A stretch of 64,000 bases of DNA from Bacteroidales bacterium (GCA_017442315.1 JAFRZX010000042.1:1-64000), one strand, 5' to 3'. Counted from the stretch's first letter, positions 45,179 through 53,785 are shown. Notes: generated by a model from the sequence alone, not told the origin. Translations and numbers: made by a program.

Positions 45179-45248
45179 TCTATGAAAAAATCAATTATTC
45201 TTTTTTTTGTATTTTGTCCCTTGTTGTTCTTTGAAGAAATGTAGGAAA

Positions 45249-45268
45249 CTGTTTAAAATTTTAAACAG
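45249..45268. repeat. 20-base palindrome, member of a recurrent intergenic motif
   Basis: CTGTTTAAAATTTTAAACAG is a perfect palindrome in the gap before the FGE-like lipoprotein. Related half-sites occur at 18873-18889 (minus), 28260-28271, 29565-29578 and 63679-63697. It has no T-run, so it is unlikely to be a plain terminator. Confidence 0.5.
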
Positions 45269-45292
45269 CTTCAAAAATTACCAAAAGAAAAA

Positions 45293-45325
45293 TTTGGATT
45301 TTCGGAGATGGGATTTATATATTTG
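45293..45325 (+). promoter_or_regulatory. Promoter of the FGE-like lipoprotein genes
   Basis: TTTG (45293-45296), 21 bases, TATATTTG (45318-45325). A full match to the Bacteroidota consensus, with 43 bases to the start codon. Confidence 0.8.
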
Positions 45326-45368
45326 TATTTAGCTTTTTTGATAAAACTAATAATTATAATTTAGTAAT

Positions 45369-47585
45369 ATGAGGAGTTTTGATTTTTTTAAGCTGAACGT
45401 ATTGTCTGTTGTTTCATGTATTGCATTCTTTGCATGCAGCGATCTTAAAGAAGATCCTGAGAGTGAGATTGAAGTTCAACAAAAGCCTAAATCAGTACCT
45501 ACTGTTGTAACAGGACAGGTTTCCGATGTAACAGATGTTTCGGCAACAGCAAGCATCTCCATAACATCTGATGGCGGAGCTGCTGTAACCGTTTGCGGTA
45601 TTGTCTGGGATGAAGAGCCAAATCCTACAGAAGACCTTCCTACCAAGGTTACATTCGATGGTAAAGAAGAAACTTACACCTGTCAGTTGACAGACTTGAA
45701 CACAAATACAACTTACTACTATCGCGCTTATGCTACCAATGAAGCAGGTACGGCCTACGGTGAAGAATATTCATTTACAACCGGCATTGCGACAACAATG
45801 AGCGTTGATGTGAACGGCATTGTCATTGACCTGGTTCTTGTAGAAGGAGGCACATTCACAATGGGAGCGACCCCTGACCTTATGGCACTTGCTCAATATG
45901 ATCCTGACGAGTTACCGGCACACAAAGTTACGCTCGACAGCTATTACATGGGCAAATATGAAGTAACTCAGGAATTGTGGATTGAAATAATGGGAGCCAA
46001 TCCTAGCCAGATGATCAGGAAGAATGAATGTCCGGTTGACGGCATATCTTATCTGCAATGTCTTGAATTCGTCAAAAAGCTCAATGAGCGCACGGGTCTG
46101 CGTTTCTCCCTTCCTACAGAAGCGCAGTGGGAATATGCAGCACGAGGCGGTAACAAATCACAAGGTTTTCTTTACAGCGGCAGCAACGACGCCACTGAAG
46201 TGGGATGGGTAGAGGAAAACATGGTTGAATTCGGACAGCATCCTGGTGGTGAGAAAGCTCCTAACGAACTTGGTATCTACGACATGACCGGCAATATCAA
46301 CGAATGGTGTCTAGACATTTACGGACCATATCCGGCAGAGCCGCAGACCAACCCTACCGGTGCTGAACTGAGTGGTAACTCTGCTTTATATGTGGTACGA
46401 GGAGGCTCATTCCTTGTTCAAAGTGCAAGATGGTGCCGCAATACCAAACGTATAAGCTATCCTGATATGTATACGCAGATGGACATCGGCATGCGTCTCG
46501 TACTTAAGGATCCTGCTTCAGGACCTGATCCAGAGCCTGAAATTTCAGCACCTACCGTTGTGACTGGACAGGTTTCCGATGTAACCGATATTTCGGCAAC
46601 AGCAAGCCTCACCATAGCATCTGATGGCGGAGCTGCGGTAACCGTTTGCGGTATTGTATGGGATGAAGAGCCAAATCCGACTGAGGACCTTTCCACTAAG
46701 ATTACCTTCGATGGTACAGAAGCAAATTACACTTACCAGCTGACAGGCCTGAACGCAGGCACTACTTACTACTATCGCGCTTATGCTACCAATGAAGCAG
46801 GTACTGCATACGGTAATGAATATTCATTTACAACGGAATCATCCTCAGAGTCAACAATGAGCGTTGATGTGAACGGCATTGTCATTGACCTGATCCTTGT
46901 AGAAGGAGGCACATTCACAATGGGAGCGACCCCTGACCTTATAGAACTTGCTAAATACGATGAAGACGAGTTACCGGCACACGAAGTTACACTCGACAGC
47001 TATTACATGGGCAAATATGAAGTAACTCAGGAATTGTGGATTGAAATAATGGGAGCCAATCCTAGCATGATGATCAAGAAGGATGAATGTCCGGTTGATG
47101 GAATGAATTATCTGCAATGTCTTGAATTCATCAAAAAGCTTAATGAGCGCACTGGTATGCACTTCTCCCTTCCTACAGAAGCGCAGTGGGAATATGCAGC
47201 ACGAGGCGGTAACAAATCAAAGGGTTTCCTTTACAGCGGCAGCAACGATCCTACAGAGGTAGGATGGGTAGGGGAAAACATGGCCGAATTCGGACAGCAT
47301 CCTGGTGGCGGGAAAGCTCCTAACGAACTCGGTATCTACGACATGACAGGTAACCTCAATGAATGGTGTCTGGACTATTACGGACCATATCCGGCAGAAC
47401 CACAGACCAATCCTACCGGTCCTGAAGATAATCAATATACTTTACGTGTAGTCCGTGGAGGTGCCTTTCATTTAGATAGTGCAGGATATAGCCGTAACAC
47501 TAAACGTCAAAGCTATCCTGAGAATTATTCGGTGCTGGATATCGGATTGCGTCTCGTTCTCAATATAAACACATCAGCAGAATAA
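45369..47585 (+). CDS. Surface lipoprotein with two Ig/FN3-like plus FGE-sulfatase-like modules
   Basis: A 738-residue protein. The lipobox (FFAC) is followed by SDLKEDPESE, an acidic stretch like Bacteroidota surface-export signals. It consists of two copies of a 351-residue module: an Ig/FN3-like domain (VVTGQVSDVT ... YYRAYATNEAGTAYG) and an FGE-sulfatase (SUMF1-like) domain (LVEGGTFTMGA, LPTEAQWEYAARGG, YDMTGN, VVRGGSF, GMRLVL). The first catalytic cysteine of true formylglycine-generating enzyme is missing near the C-terminus of each domain, so sulfatase activation is unlikely. Binding or another oxidase function is possible. Expressed from the promoter at 45293. Confidence 0.9.
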   Translation: MRSFDFFKLNVLSVVSCIAFFACSDLKEDPESEIEVQQKPKSVPTVVTGQVSDVTDVSATASISITSDGGAAVTVCGIVWDEEPNPTEDLPTKVTFDGKEETYTCQLTDLNTNTTYYYRAYATNEAGTAYGEEYSFTTGIATTMSVDVNGIVIDLVLVEGGTFTMGATPDLMALAQYDPDELPAHKVTLDSYYMGKYEVTQELWIEIMGANPSQMIRKNECPVDGISYLQCLEFVKKLNERTGLRFSLPTEAQWEYAARGGNKSQGFLYSGSNDATEVGWVEENMVEFGQHPGGEKAPNELGIYDMTGNINEWCLDIYGPYPAEPQTNPTGAELSGNSALYVVRGGSFLVQSARWCRNTKRISYPDMYTQMDIGMRLVLKDPASGPDPEPEISAPTVVTGQVSDVTDISATASLTIASDGGAAVTVCGIVWDEEPNPTEDLSTKITFDGTEANYTYQLTGLNAGTTYYYRAYATNEAGTAYGNEYSFTTESSSESTMSVDVNGIVIDLILVEGGTFTMGATPDLIELAKYDEDELPAHEVTLDSYYMGKYEVTQELWIEIMGANPSMMIKKDECPVDGMNYLQCLEFIKKLNERTGMHFSLPTEAQWEYAARGGNKSKGFLYSGSNDPTEVGWVGENMAEFGQHPGGGKAPNELGIYDMTGNLNEWCLDYYGPYPAEPQTNPTGPEDNQYTLRVVRGGAFHLDSAGYSRNTKRQSYPENYSVLDIGLRLVLNINTSAE
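45498..46550 (+). repeat. Tandem module repeat, unit 1 (1053 bp)
   Basis: Starts at the codons for PTVVTGQVSD and is repeated with offset 1053 (351 codons) at 46551. Long stretches are nearly identical, for example the bases encoding ELWIEIMGANPS and LPTEAQWEYAARGG. The phase is kept, so copy number could change by recombination without breaking the gene. Confidence 0.85.
46551..47575 (+). repeat. Tandem module repeat, unit 2
   Basis: The second copy of the module that begins at 45498. Differences cluster in the loop after MMIKKDECPVDG and near the C-terminus of the FGE-like domain, which suggests that these positions are under different pressure. Confidence 0.85.
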
Positions 47586-47588
47586 TTT

Positions 47589-48734
47589 ATGTATTTACGG
47601 AAATCTATTCGTATAATAATGCTGGCAATGCTATTGGCATTGCCAGCTTGTTCCGAGGACTCAAAGGAAGATACCACACCGATTGCGCCGGATGCACCGA
47701 CTGTTCCCGACGAGAAGCAGGTGCCGCAGGTGACCACCCTGGAAGCGCAGAACGTCACCGAGTCGTCTGTCGAGCTTTCAGGAGAAGTCATAGCAGACAA
47801 TGGGTATCGTGTAATCGAGAGAGGATTCGTTTATTCCATATCGGAGAATCCGGACATCGAGACTGCAGTCAAATTTGAGTCCGGACGTGGCTTGGGCGAA
47901 TACTCTGCCACTGTGCGAGGGTTGCAATCCAACACCACATATCACTTCAAAGCATACGCTACTAACTCGCAAGGTACATCTTACGGCGAGGAACTTACAT
48001 TTACCACCGAGGCTGAAGACGTAAAAATCTTCAATATAAATAATGCGGTGCTGACTATGGTGCGTGTAGAAGGTGGTATCTTCCAGATGGGTGGTTCTGA
48101 CGAAAGCGCGCAAAGTTACGAAAAACCCGTGCACAATGTTACACTCGACGATTACTATATCGGGCTGTGCGAAGTGACAAACGAGCAGTGGGAAGCCGTT
48201 GTAAACGGACGTATTCCTTCGCCTATGGAGGATCCGATATGGTACAATAACGAGCGCTTTTTGCCTAAAACCATGATATCACACGGAGAATGTCTTGATT
48301 TTATAAGCAAGCTCAATGCTCAGACCGGACTTGAATTCTCGTTACCTACTGAGGCTCAATGGGAATACGCTGCGCGTGGGGGCAAAAAGAGTCTTGGATA
48401 CACATACTCCGGAAGCAATGATGCCTCTGAAGTGGGATGGTGCTACGAAAACGCAGCAACGCAGGTAACCGTAGTTGGTACGAAGGTGGCCAATGAACTG
48501 GGACTATACGACATGACAGGCAATGTCAATGAATGGTGCTCCGACTGGTATGGCCCGTATTCGAGTGAAGACCAGACAAATCCTGTCGGTCCAGACTCCG
48601 GTAATTACCGTGTTATGCGTGGTGGCTCCGTAATAAACTTCTACAACGAATGTCGCATTTCGCACCGTTTTGGAGGAGAGCCTAACAGCCATTTATACTT
48701 TGTCGGCTTCCGTCTTGTTCTCAAGGACAATTAG
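47589..48734 (+). CDS. Surface lipoprotein with one Ig/FN3-like plus FGE-sulfatase-like module
   Basis: A 381-residue protein with a lipobox (LPAC) followed by SEDSKED, again a surface-type signal. It has one FN3-like domain (VTTLEAQNVTESSVELSGEV ... FKAYATNSQGTSYGEE) and one FGE-sulfatase-like domain (VRVEGGIFQMGGSDE, LPTEAQWEYAARGG, YDMTGNVNEW, YRVMRGGSV, GFRLVL). It starts 3 bases after the previous gene, so both are made from one transcript. It is clearly related to, but more diverged than, the two modules upstream. Function is unknown; both active cysteines expected of FGE are not in place. Confidence 0.88.
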   Translation: MYLRKSIRIIMLAMLLALPACSEDSKEDTTPIAPDAPTVPDEKQVPQVTTLEAQNVTESSVELSGEVIADNGYRVIERGFVYSISENPDIETAVKFESGRGLGEYSATVRGLQSNTTYHFKAYATNSQGTSYGEELTFTTEAEDVKIFNINNAVLTMVRVEGGIFQMGGSDESAQSYEKPVHNVTLDDYYIGLCEVTNEQWEAVVNGRIPSPMEDPIWYNNERFLPKTMISHGECLDFISKLNAQTGLEFSLPTEAQWEYAARGGKKSLGYTYSGSNDASEVGWCYENAATQVTVVGTKVANELGLYDMTGNVNEWCSDWYGPYSSEDQTNPVGPDSGNYRVMRGGSVINFYNECRISHRFGGEPNSHLYFVGFRLVLKDN

Positions 48735-48801
48735 AAACTCGACAAAAATGAGTAAGGCCCGTTGCTTTTGTTGAAAACGATTCTTGGCAGCGGAGTACCA
48801 A

Positions 48802-48845
48802 AACAGAAGAGGCAGAGCCATATTCAAGGCTCTGCCTCTTCTGTT
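48802..48845. terminator. Bidirectional terminator
   Basis: AACAGAAGAGGCAGAGCC (48802-48819) pairs perfectly with GGCTCTGCCTCTTCTGTT (48828-48845), with an 8-base loop. It lies between the convergent lipoprotein gene and the XRE regulator. The arms end in mixed T-rich sequence rather than a pure T-run. Confidence 0.8.
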
Positions 48846-48858
48846 AAATAATGAGGAC

Positions 48859-49065
48859 TTATTCGTCCTGATATTCAAGAATATCTCCTGGCTGGCATTC
48901 AAGGGCCTTGCATAAGGCAGTCAAGGTAGAAAACCTTATGGCTTTGGCCTTTCCTGTCTTGAGAATTGAAAGATTGGTAGCTGATATCCCTACCTTTTCC
49001 GCCAGTTCTCCAGACGACATCTTTCTGCGCGCCATCATTACGTCTATATTAACTATAATAGGCAT
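48859..49065 (-). CDS. XRE-family transcriptional regulator (small Cro/CI-like)
   Basis: A 68-residue DNA-binding protein that is almost only the helix-turn-helix domain (KMSSGELAEKVGISATNLSI, then ALCKALECQPGDILEY). The start codon ATG overlaps the flotillin stop codon (TAATG), so translation is coupled to the upstream gene. It is the last gene of the NfeD-like, flotillin, XRE operon and is followed by the terminator at 48802. Regulators of this Yozg-like size often control their own neighbourhood or a phase of growth. Confidence 0.9.
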   Translation of the reverse strand: MPIIVNIDVMMARRKMSSGELAEKVGISATNLSILKTGKAKAIRFSTLTALCKALECQPGDILEYQDE

Positions 49066-50486
49066 TATTCCTCCTTTGTCTGCTCATCTGCTTCTACTGG
49101 TTTTTCCTGTCCTTTAAGGTATCCTGGCAGACTCATTCCTGCCATATTGAACAGTTCTTCAAGCGGCGGTACTGACTTCATCATTCCTGATATGAAATTG
49201 GATGTTGCTGTCTTGCCGTCTGCCTGGGCATTCCCGTCCCATACTGTAACCTTATCGATCTTAATGCCTTTGACAGCTTCGACCTGAGTCTTTACAAGTT
49301 CTGGAAGCTTGTCTGCAATGAGCATGAGAACGGCTTTCTGAGGGTCTCCTGCTGCAGCATTCACAAGCTGGTTGAATCCTTCTGCCTGCTTTGTAAGAAT
49401 CTCAAGCACACCACGAGCCTGAGCATCCATCTTTGCATATATTGCGTCAGCTTCTCCCTGTGCCATCCTGCGTATCTTTTCCGCTTCCGCTTCCGCCTCT
49501 ATTATAGCCTTTTCCTTCTCGATCTGTGCAGGAACCACAACGTTTGCCTGTTGAGTCGCTTTCTCTCTTTCTGCACGCGCAAGTTCTGCGTCGCGTTCTG
49601 ATTTATAAGCCTCCTCAAGAGCTAATGCGGCCTGCACCTTTTCAGCAGCAATCGCTATTCTTGCAGCTTCCGCTTCTTTTTCGCGACGTATCGCATCAGA
49701 TGCAGCAATGGCTATCTTTGAGTTGTTTTCTCCTTCTACAGCCTTTGCATTTGCATCTGCGGTACTGATACGGGTGTCTCTCAGAGTTTCTGCTATACGT
49801 ATATCCTTATCTCTGTCAGCTTCAGCTTTACCGATTTCACCAAAGCGGTTCTGCTCTGCCACACTTTTCTTAGCATCGTTTATTGCCTTGGCAGCAGCTT
49901 CCTTACCGAGAGCTTCGATGTAACCGGACTCATCCCGTATGTCGGTAACATTCACGTTTATAAGCTTCAGACCTATCTTTCTGAGTTCGGCTTCCACATT
50001 CATGCTGACGTTTGCAAGGAACTTGTCTCGGTCAGAGTTGATTTCCTCGATATCCATAGTCGCTATTACAAGACGGAGCTGTCCGAAAAGAATATCAGTA
50101 GCAATGTTCTGTATGTTCTCGATAGTAAGACCAAGAAGTCTTTCGGCTGCATTTGTCATGTTTTCTGGTTCAGTAGAGATACCTACAGTGAATCGGCAAG
50201 GTACATCCACGCGGATATTCTGCTTACTGAGGGCATTGGTAAGATTGCATTCTATGGAAATAGGCTTAAGGTCCAGGAATTCATAACTCTGGAATACAGG
50301 CCATATGAATGATGCTCCTCCGTGGATACATTTTGCAGATGATACACCTCCATGGCTGTTCCTTCCTGTCTTACCATAGATAACGAGAATCTTGTCTGAA
50401 GGGCAACGCTTGTAACGCTTCAGAATGGCTGCCAGTGTTACTATAAGCACCAGCACGCCGATGATGATGATGAAGATAGTTTGCAT
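49065..50486 (-). CDS. Flotillin-like SPFH/band 7 protein
   Basis: A 473-residue membrane-associated scaffold. It has an N-terminal hydrophobic segment (TIFIIIIGVLVLIVTLAAIL), an SPFH (PHB) domain (about 30-200), and a long alanine/glutamate-rich coiled coil (about 205-370, EAEAARIAIAAEKVQ) followed by a flotillin C-terminal part (LMLIADKLPELVKTQ). It resembles YuaG/FloT and eukaryotic flotillins. Such proteins oligomerise into membrane microdomains. It lies 6 bases after the NfeD-like gene, its usual partner in other bacteria. Confidence 0.92.
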   Translation of the reverse strand: MQTIFIIIIGVLVLIVTLAAILKRYKRCPSDKILVIYGKTGRNSHGGVSSAKCIHGGASFIWPVFQSYEFLDLKPISIECNLTNALSKQNIRVDVPCRFTVGISTEPENMTNAAERLLGLTIENIQNIATDILFGQLRLVIATMDIEEINSDRDKFLANVSMNVEAELRKIGLKLINVNVTDIRDESGYIEALGKEAAAKAINDAKKSVAEQNRFGEIGKAEADRDKDIRIAETLRDTRISTADANAKAVEGENNSKIAIAASDAIRREKEAEAARIAIAAEKVQAALALEEAYKSERDAELARAEREKATQQANVVVPAQIEKEKAIIEAEAEAEKIRRMAQGEADAIYAKMDAQARGVLEILTKQAEGFNQLVNAAAGDPQKAVLMLIADKLPELVKTQVEAVKGIKIDKVTVWDGNAQADGKTATSNFISGMMKSVPPLEELFNMAGMSLPGYLKGQEKPVEADEQTKEE

Positions 50487-50492
50487 ATTCTA

Positions 50493-51089
50493 TCAGATTA
50501 TAAGTGAGTTCATTTCTTCTACGAGCAATGTTGAAGCATCGATCACCTCCACGACCTTTATTGCTGTACCGGTCTTGAGATCGTTCTCTGAATCTGTAAG
50601 TGCGTCATATTCCCTTACGGATTCATTTATATTGATCTGTACCTTGCCGCTTCCTTTTCTTTCTGCAGGAATTGTCAGATATACCTTTCCATTGCAGCCG
50701 ACGGCACTTTTATATATATTTATATTGCCACTTTGCTGCATTTTACTGAGCCATCTGAACATATACATCACGGCTGTGACAAGCAAGGCTCCTACTGCGA
50801 ATGCTATAAGCATCAGAAGTGCCTTTGATGCTATCTGGTCTTTCAGCAGAATAGCTGTCCAACTCATACCTAGAAGGAAGTTGACGAGATTTCGGAATGT
50901 GTATAGGTTCATTGACGGATCTCCTTCAAAGCCGCCGTCTGCCATATCGAAATCCATGTCTGTGTCCATTTCTACATCGGCACCTATAAAGGTCAGTATT
51001 GTCTCAACTATAAAGATGAGTGAAGAAGCGATGGCTATGCACCAAAGTATCTTCATGAACAGGTCAAGTGATGTCCACCATTCGGTCAT
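50493..51089 (-). CDS. NfeD-like membrane protein with OB-fold domain
   Basis: A 198-residue inner-membrane protein. It has one helix near residues 15-37 (CIAIASSLIFIVETILTFIG), an acidic loop (MDTDMDFDMADGG), two further helices (about 62-110) and a soluble C-terminal OB-like domain (VGCNGKVYLTIPAERKGSGK, about 130-149). This is the usual partner of flotillin-type SPFH proteins, corresponding to the YqiJ/NfeD-type proteins. The hairpin at 51153 separates it from DUF4923. Confidence 0.88.
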   Translation of the reverse strand: MTEWWTSLDLFMKILWCIAIASSLIFIVETILTFIGADVEMDTDMDFDMADGGFEGDPSMNLYTFRNLVNFLLGMSWTAILLKDQIASKALLMLIAFAVGALLVTAVMYMFRWLSKMQQSGNINIYKSAVGCNGKVYLTIPAERKGSGKVQININESVREYDALTDSENDLKTGTAIKVVEVIDASTLLVEEMNSLII

Positions 51090-51152
51090 ATCTGTATTGT
51101 TTTATTGGTTTACGATGCGAAAGTATAAAATATTTTATGATAAACAAAGAAA

Positions 51153-51184
51153 AAGTGACTAAAATCGTAAAATTTTAGTCACTT
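51153..51184 (-). terminator. Terminator after the DUF4923 gene
   Basis: AAGTGACTAAAAT (51153-51165) pairs with ATTTTAGTCACTT (51172-51184). On the minus strand the hairpin is followed by a T-rich tract (TTTTTCTTTG), fitting termination of leftward transcription from 51205-51831. Confidence 0.8.
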
Positions 51185-51204
51185 CAATTAATTAAGAATC
51201 AGAT

Positions 51205-51831
51205 TTATTTCTTAAGCTCAAATCCTATCTTCATTCCATCATAGTTTCCTGCTATGCTGCCGAGACCTTTGAGAGCGCCATTCTCGCTGTTGGATGTCAT
51301 TTTCCCAAGAAGGTCCAGAATCTTGTCTGCCTTGAAGAGAAGTTCTAGAGAGTTTCCAGCCACAGATACCGTTGCATTGATCTTTGCAAAGCTGAGAAGC
51401 TTGCCGTATTTCAGTTCTATGGTCTTCTTGTCGTCGGAAAGAGTGTAGGTTCCTTCAAATGTCTTGTTTTTGAATGAAGTGGTGAAGGTATTGTCTGCGT
51501 TGAAGGTATAGCTGAAAAGTCCGGTTTTTACGCCTATCTTTTCAAGTGCTCCGTCCAGTTTTCCTTCTACCTGACTTACTGCAAGACTGGCTGCAGCATT
51601 CTTCAGAAGGTCATCGCTTTCAAGTTTTACTGCGGATCCTGTATAATTCCATTTACCGGTTACGTTTACAGTAGCAGAGAGATCAATACCTGTGGCATCT
51701 TCCACAAGATCCTTTACTGCAGAAGAATTGGCAGCCTGATTAAGCAGGTCCTTGAGCATTTGTGCAGAAGCAGTTTCTGTTGCAAGACAGATAGATACGG
51801 AGAAAATGATGATTTTAAAAAAGGTTTTCAT
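51205..51831 (-). CDS. DUF4923 family exported protein
   Basis: A 208-residue protein with a signal peptide ending TASAQ. The mature part starts with a helix (MLKDLLNQAANSSAVKDLVE) and continues as a lipocalin-like beta-sheet region (GKWNYTGSAVKLES, FSYTFNADNTFTTSFKNKTF, GTYTLSDDKKTIELKYG). This fits DUF4923, found in Bacteroidota exported proteins of unknown role. It is 23 bases downstream of the ThiL-like gene and likely in its operon. Confidence 0.85.
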   Translation of the reverse strand: MKTFFKIIIFSVSICLATETASAQMLKDLLNQAANSSAVKDLVEDATGIDLSATVNVTGKWNYTGSAVKLESDDLLKNAAASLAVSQVEGKLDGALEKIGVKTGLFSYTFNADNTFTTSFKNKTFEGTYTLSDDKKTIELKYGKLLSFAKINATVSVAGNSLELLFKADKILDLLGKMTSNSENGALKGLGSIAGNYDGMKIGFELKK

Positions 51832-51854
51832 ATTGTTTTTCTTTTGATTTGTGA

Positions 51855-52865
51855 TTATTCGTTTTTCCAGCCTTGTGCTTTTACGGGAAGTTCTACACCT
51901 TCCGGAGTGACTACTACTGCCTCTACTTCAGGTTTAGCCATGTGGCCGATGATGTCGAATGTCTGGAAGTCATGACGGAACCTGTCGTGTTTGCCAATAG
52001 GAATGGTGAAAAGAAGGCGGTAGTCTTCGCCACCGTTTAGAGCAGCTGATATCGGATCTATATTCATTTCCTTTCCGAGTTCAAATGTCTTTCCTGCAAA
52101 AGGAAGCTTGTCAACATATATCTTCGCTCCGAGGCCGCTGTCACGTACGAGGCGACGTACTGCATCGGCAAGTCCGCGTGTGACCAGGTAGCCGTATGAA
52201 GGCATTATTTCAGTTTCTTCGAGCTGTCCTATGATCTGTGGGTTGATCTGCGGTTTCAGGTATGCTCCTATCAGATTCTTATAGTCATCGAGCTTAGGCT
52301 GCGCCTTTGCATCTCCGCTTTTTTCAAATTCTCTCTTTTCTCTTTCCAGTACCTGAAAACCCATGTAGGCTGCTCCGAGATTGCCTGATATGCAGATAAG
52401 GTCCATACTTTTTGCTGCAGGACGGCGCTTTGCCATCAAGAGTGAGGTTTCTCCAGTAGATGAAATACTGATAGTCAATCCGTTAGGTGATGGTAAAAGA
52501 TCGAGGGACACCTGGCTATATCCATGTTCCTTGGCAGCTGTAACGACACCTTCCCATATTTCCTTGATATGCTTGAAATCAAGTTTTGAAGATATTCCTA
52601 AACGGACATCCATTGTGCGGGGATGTGACATTTCAGCGTAAAGTTCTCCGGTTACTGCCACAACACATTTGTAACCGAGGTGTTTCAGTGGAAAATATAT
52701 GAGGTCGAAATCCATACCTTCGATGAAGGTGCGTGAATGTGATCCGATGACACTTTTGCCGCTTGTTTCAAACCACCTGCTGCTGAACGGTTTATAAGGG
52801 GTACCTTCGTATAGTTTAGCAATTGCCTCGACTCTGCCGAGATCTGAAAATGTTTTTTCTGTCAT
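51855..52865 (-). CDS. ThiL-like protein (AIR synthase-related) lacking catalytic residues
   Basis: A 336-residue protein with overall similarity to thiamine-monophosphate kinase: DLIYFPLKHLGYK, ISGNLGAAYMGFQVLEREK and ALNGGEDYRLLFT match closely. However, the acidic metal and nucleotide sites of the family are replaced: GDDxAV reads IGSHSRT (about residues 40-46), the NLSDxxAM motif reads VTGELYAEM, the GGDTT motif reads VSLDLLP, and ISDGL reads LVTRGL. Only GGEDY remains. It is therefore probably not a kinase but a derived pseudoenzyme. Its role is unknown. It is transcribed leftward toward DUF4923. Confidence 0.85.
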   Translation of the reverse strand: MTEKTFSDLGRVEAIAKLYEGTPYKPFSSRWFETSGKSVIGSHSRTFIEGMDFDLIYFPLKHLGYKCVVAVTGELYAEMSHPRTMDVRLGISSKLDFKHIKEIWEGVVTAAKEHGYSQVSLDLLPSPNGLTISISSTGETSLLMAKRRPAAKSMDLICISGNLGAAYMGFQVLEREKREFEKSGDAKAQPKLDDYKNLIGAYLKPQINPQIIGQLEETEIMPSYGYLVTRGLADAVRRLVRDSGLGAKIYVDKLPFAGKTFELGKEMNIDPISAALNGGEDYRLLFTIPIGKHDRFRHDFQTFDIIGHMAKPEVEAVVVTPEGVELPVKAQGWKNE

Positions 52866-52933
52866 AAATAGAAGCGTTTATGCAAAAGTACAATAAATTA
52901 CTTAAATTTGTCTTCCTAATTACAATAACTGAA

Positions 52934-53785
52934 ATGAAACGTTTTCTTCTTACCCTTCTATCTGTTTCTGTAGTCTTTTCTTTTGATGTGCATGCGCAGA
53001 AAAAGTCTGATTCTCACGATGAACTTAAGGTTATGTCTTATAATATAAGGATGGATACCAAGAAAGATGGTACCAATGCATGGCCTATGAGGTGTTCCGC
53101 CACTTTGGAGATGATTGAAGATCAGAATCCGGATGTGTTCGGTGTCCAGGAGGCGTTTTCGCATCAGGTCCAGTTCATTGAAGAATATTGCAGGGATTAT
53201 AAGTGTGTCGGAGTGGGGAGAGAGGATGGAAAGCATGATGGAGAACATATGTCTATATTCTGGAACAAGAAGACGGTCAGCGTGTTGAAGTGGGGAACCT
53301 TCTGGCTTTCTGAAACACCCGACATTCCTTCAAAAGGCTGGGATGCTGCATGTTTCAGGACAGCTACGTGGGCTCTTATGAAAGACAGGAGGACAGGAAA
53401 TAAATTCTATTTTGTCAACACCCATCTGGACCATCGTGGAGCTGAGGCCAGAAGGAATGGTCTCAAACTGATTGTTGACAAGATAGAGGAAATCAATCCG
53501 GAAGGCTATCCTATGGTGCTTACTGGCGATTTCAATGTGACACCTGATAACCCGGCGTTGGATGAACTTGACATGAGGATGAAATCTGTTCGCAACATAG
53601 CAGACAGGTCGGACAACCACCGGACATTCAACGGTTGGGGAAAGGCGGCTCAGGACCGTATCATAGATTATATTTATATCTCTGGCTTTTCTTACTGTCC
53701 TGAGTATCAGACTGTGACAAAAAAATACGCAGACAGGACGTTCATTTCCGATCATTATCCCATCTGCGCAAGACTTATTTTTTGA
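52934..53785 (+). CDS. Exported endonuclease/exonuclease/phosphatase family protein
   Basis: A 283-residue protein with a signal peptide ending DVHAQ. It has EEP active-site motifs: VMSYNIRMDT, DVFGVQEAF, NTHLDHRG, VLTGDFNVTPDNPAL and SDHYPICARL. The absence of polymer-specific domains fits the Bacteroidota secreted EEP proteins that may act on nucleic acids or lipids. The longer frame from 52880 is rejected. A TAAATTTG element lies at 52903-52910. Its 3' end overlaps dnaE convergently by 11 bases. Confidence 0.9.
   Translation: MKRFLLTLLSVSVVFSFDVHAQKKSDSHDELKVMSYNIRMDTKKDGTNAWPMRCSATLEMIEDQNPDVFGVQEAFSHQVQFIEEYCRDYKCVGVGREDGKHDGEHMSIFWNKKTVSVLKWGTFWLSETPDIPSKGWDAACFRTATWALMKDRRTGNKFYFVNTHLDHRGAEARRNGLKLIVDKIEEINPEGYPMVLTGDFNVTPDNPALDELDMRMKSVRNIADRSDNHRTFNGWGKAAQDRIIDYIYISGFSYCPEYQTVTKKYADRTFISDHYPICARLIF

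Noticed and set aside
45369-48734. True formylglycine-generating enzymes (sulfatase activation)
   Set aside because: The paired cysteines of the FGE active site are not in the expected position of any of the three domains.
50425-51162. 245-codon open frame on the plus strand over the NfeD-like and flotillin genes
   Set aside because: Antisense to two recognisable genes and rich in Ser/Thr from reversed coding; no promoter or domain seen.
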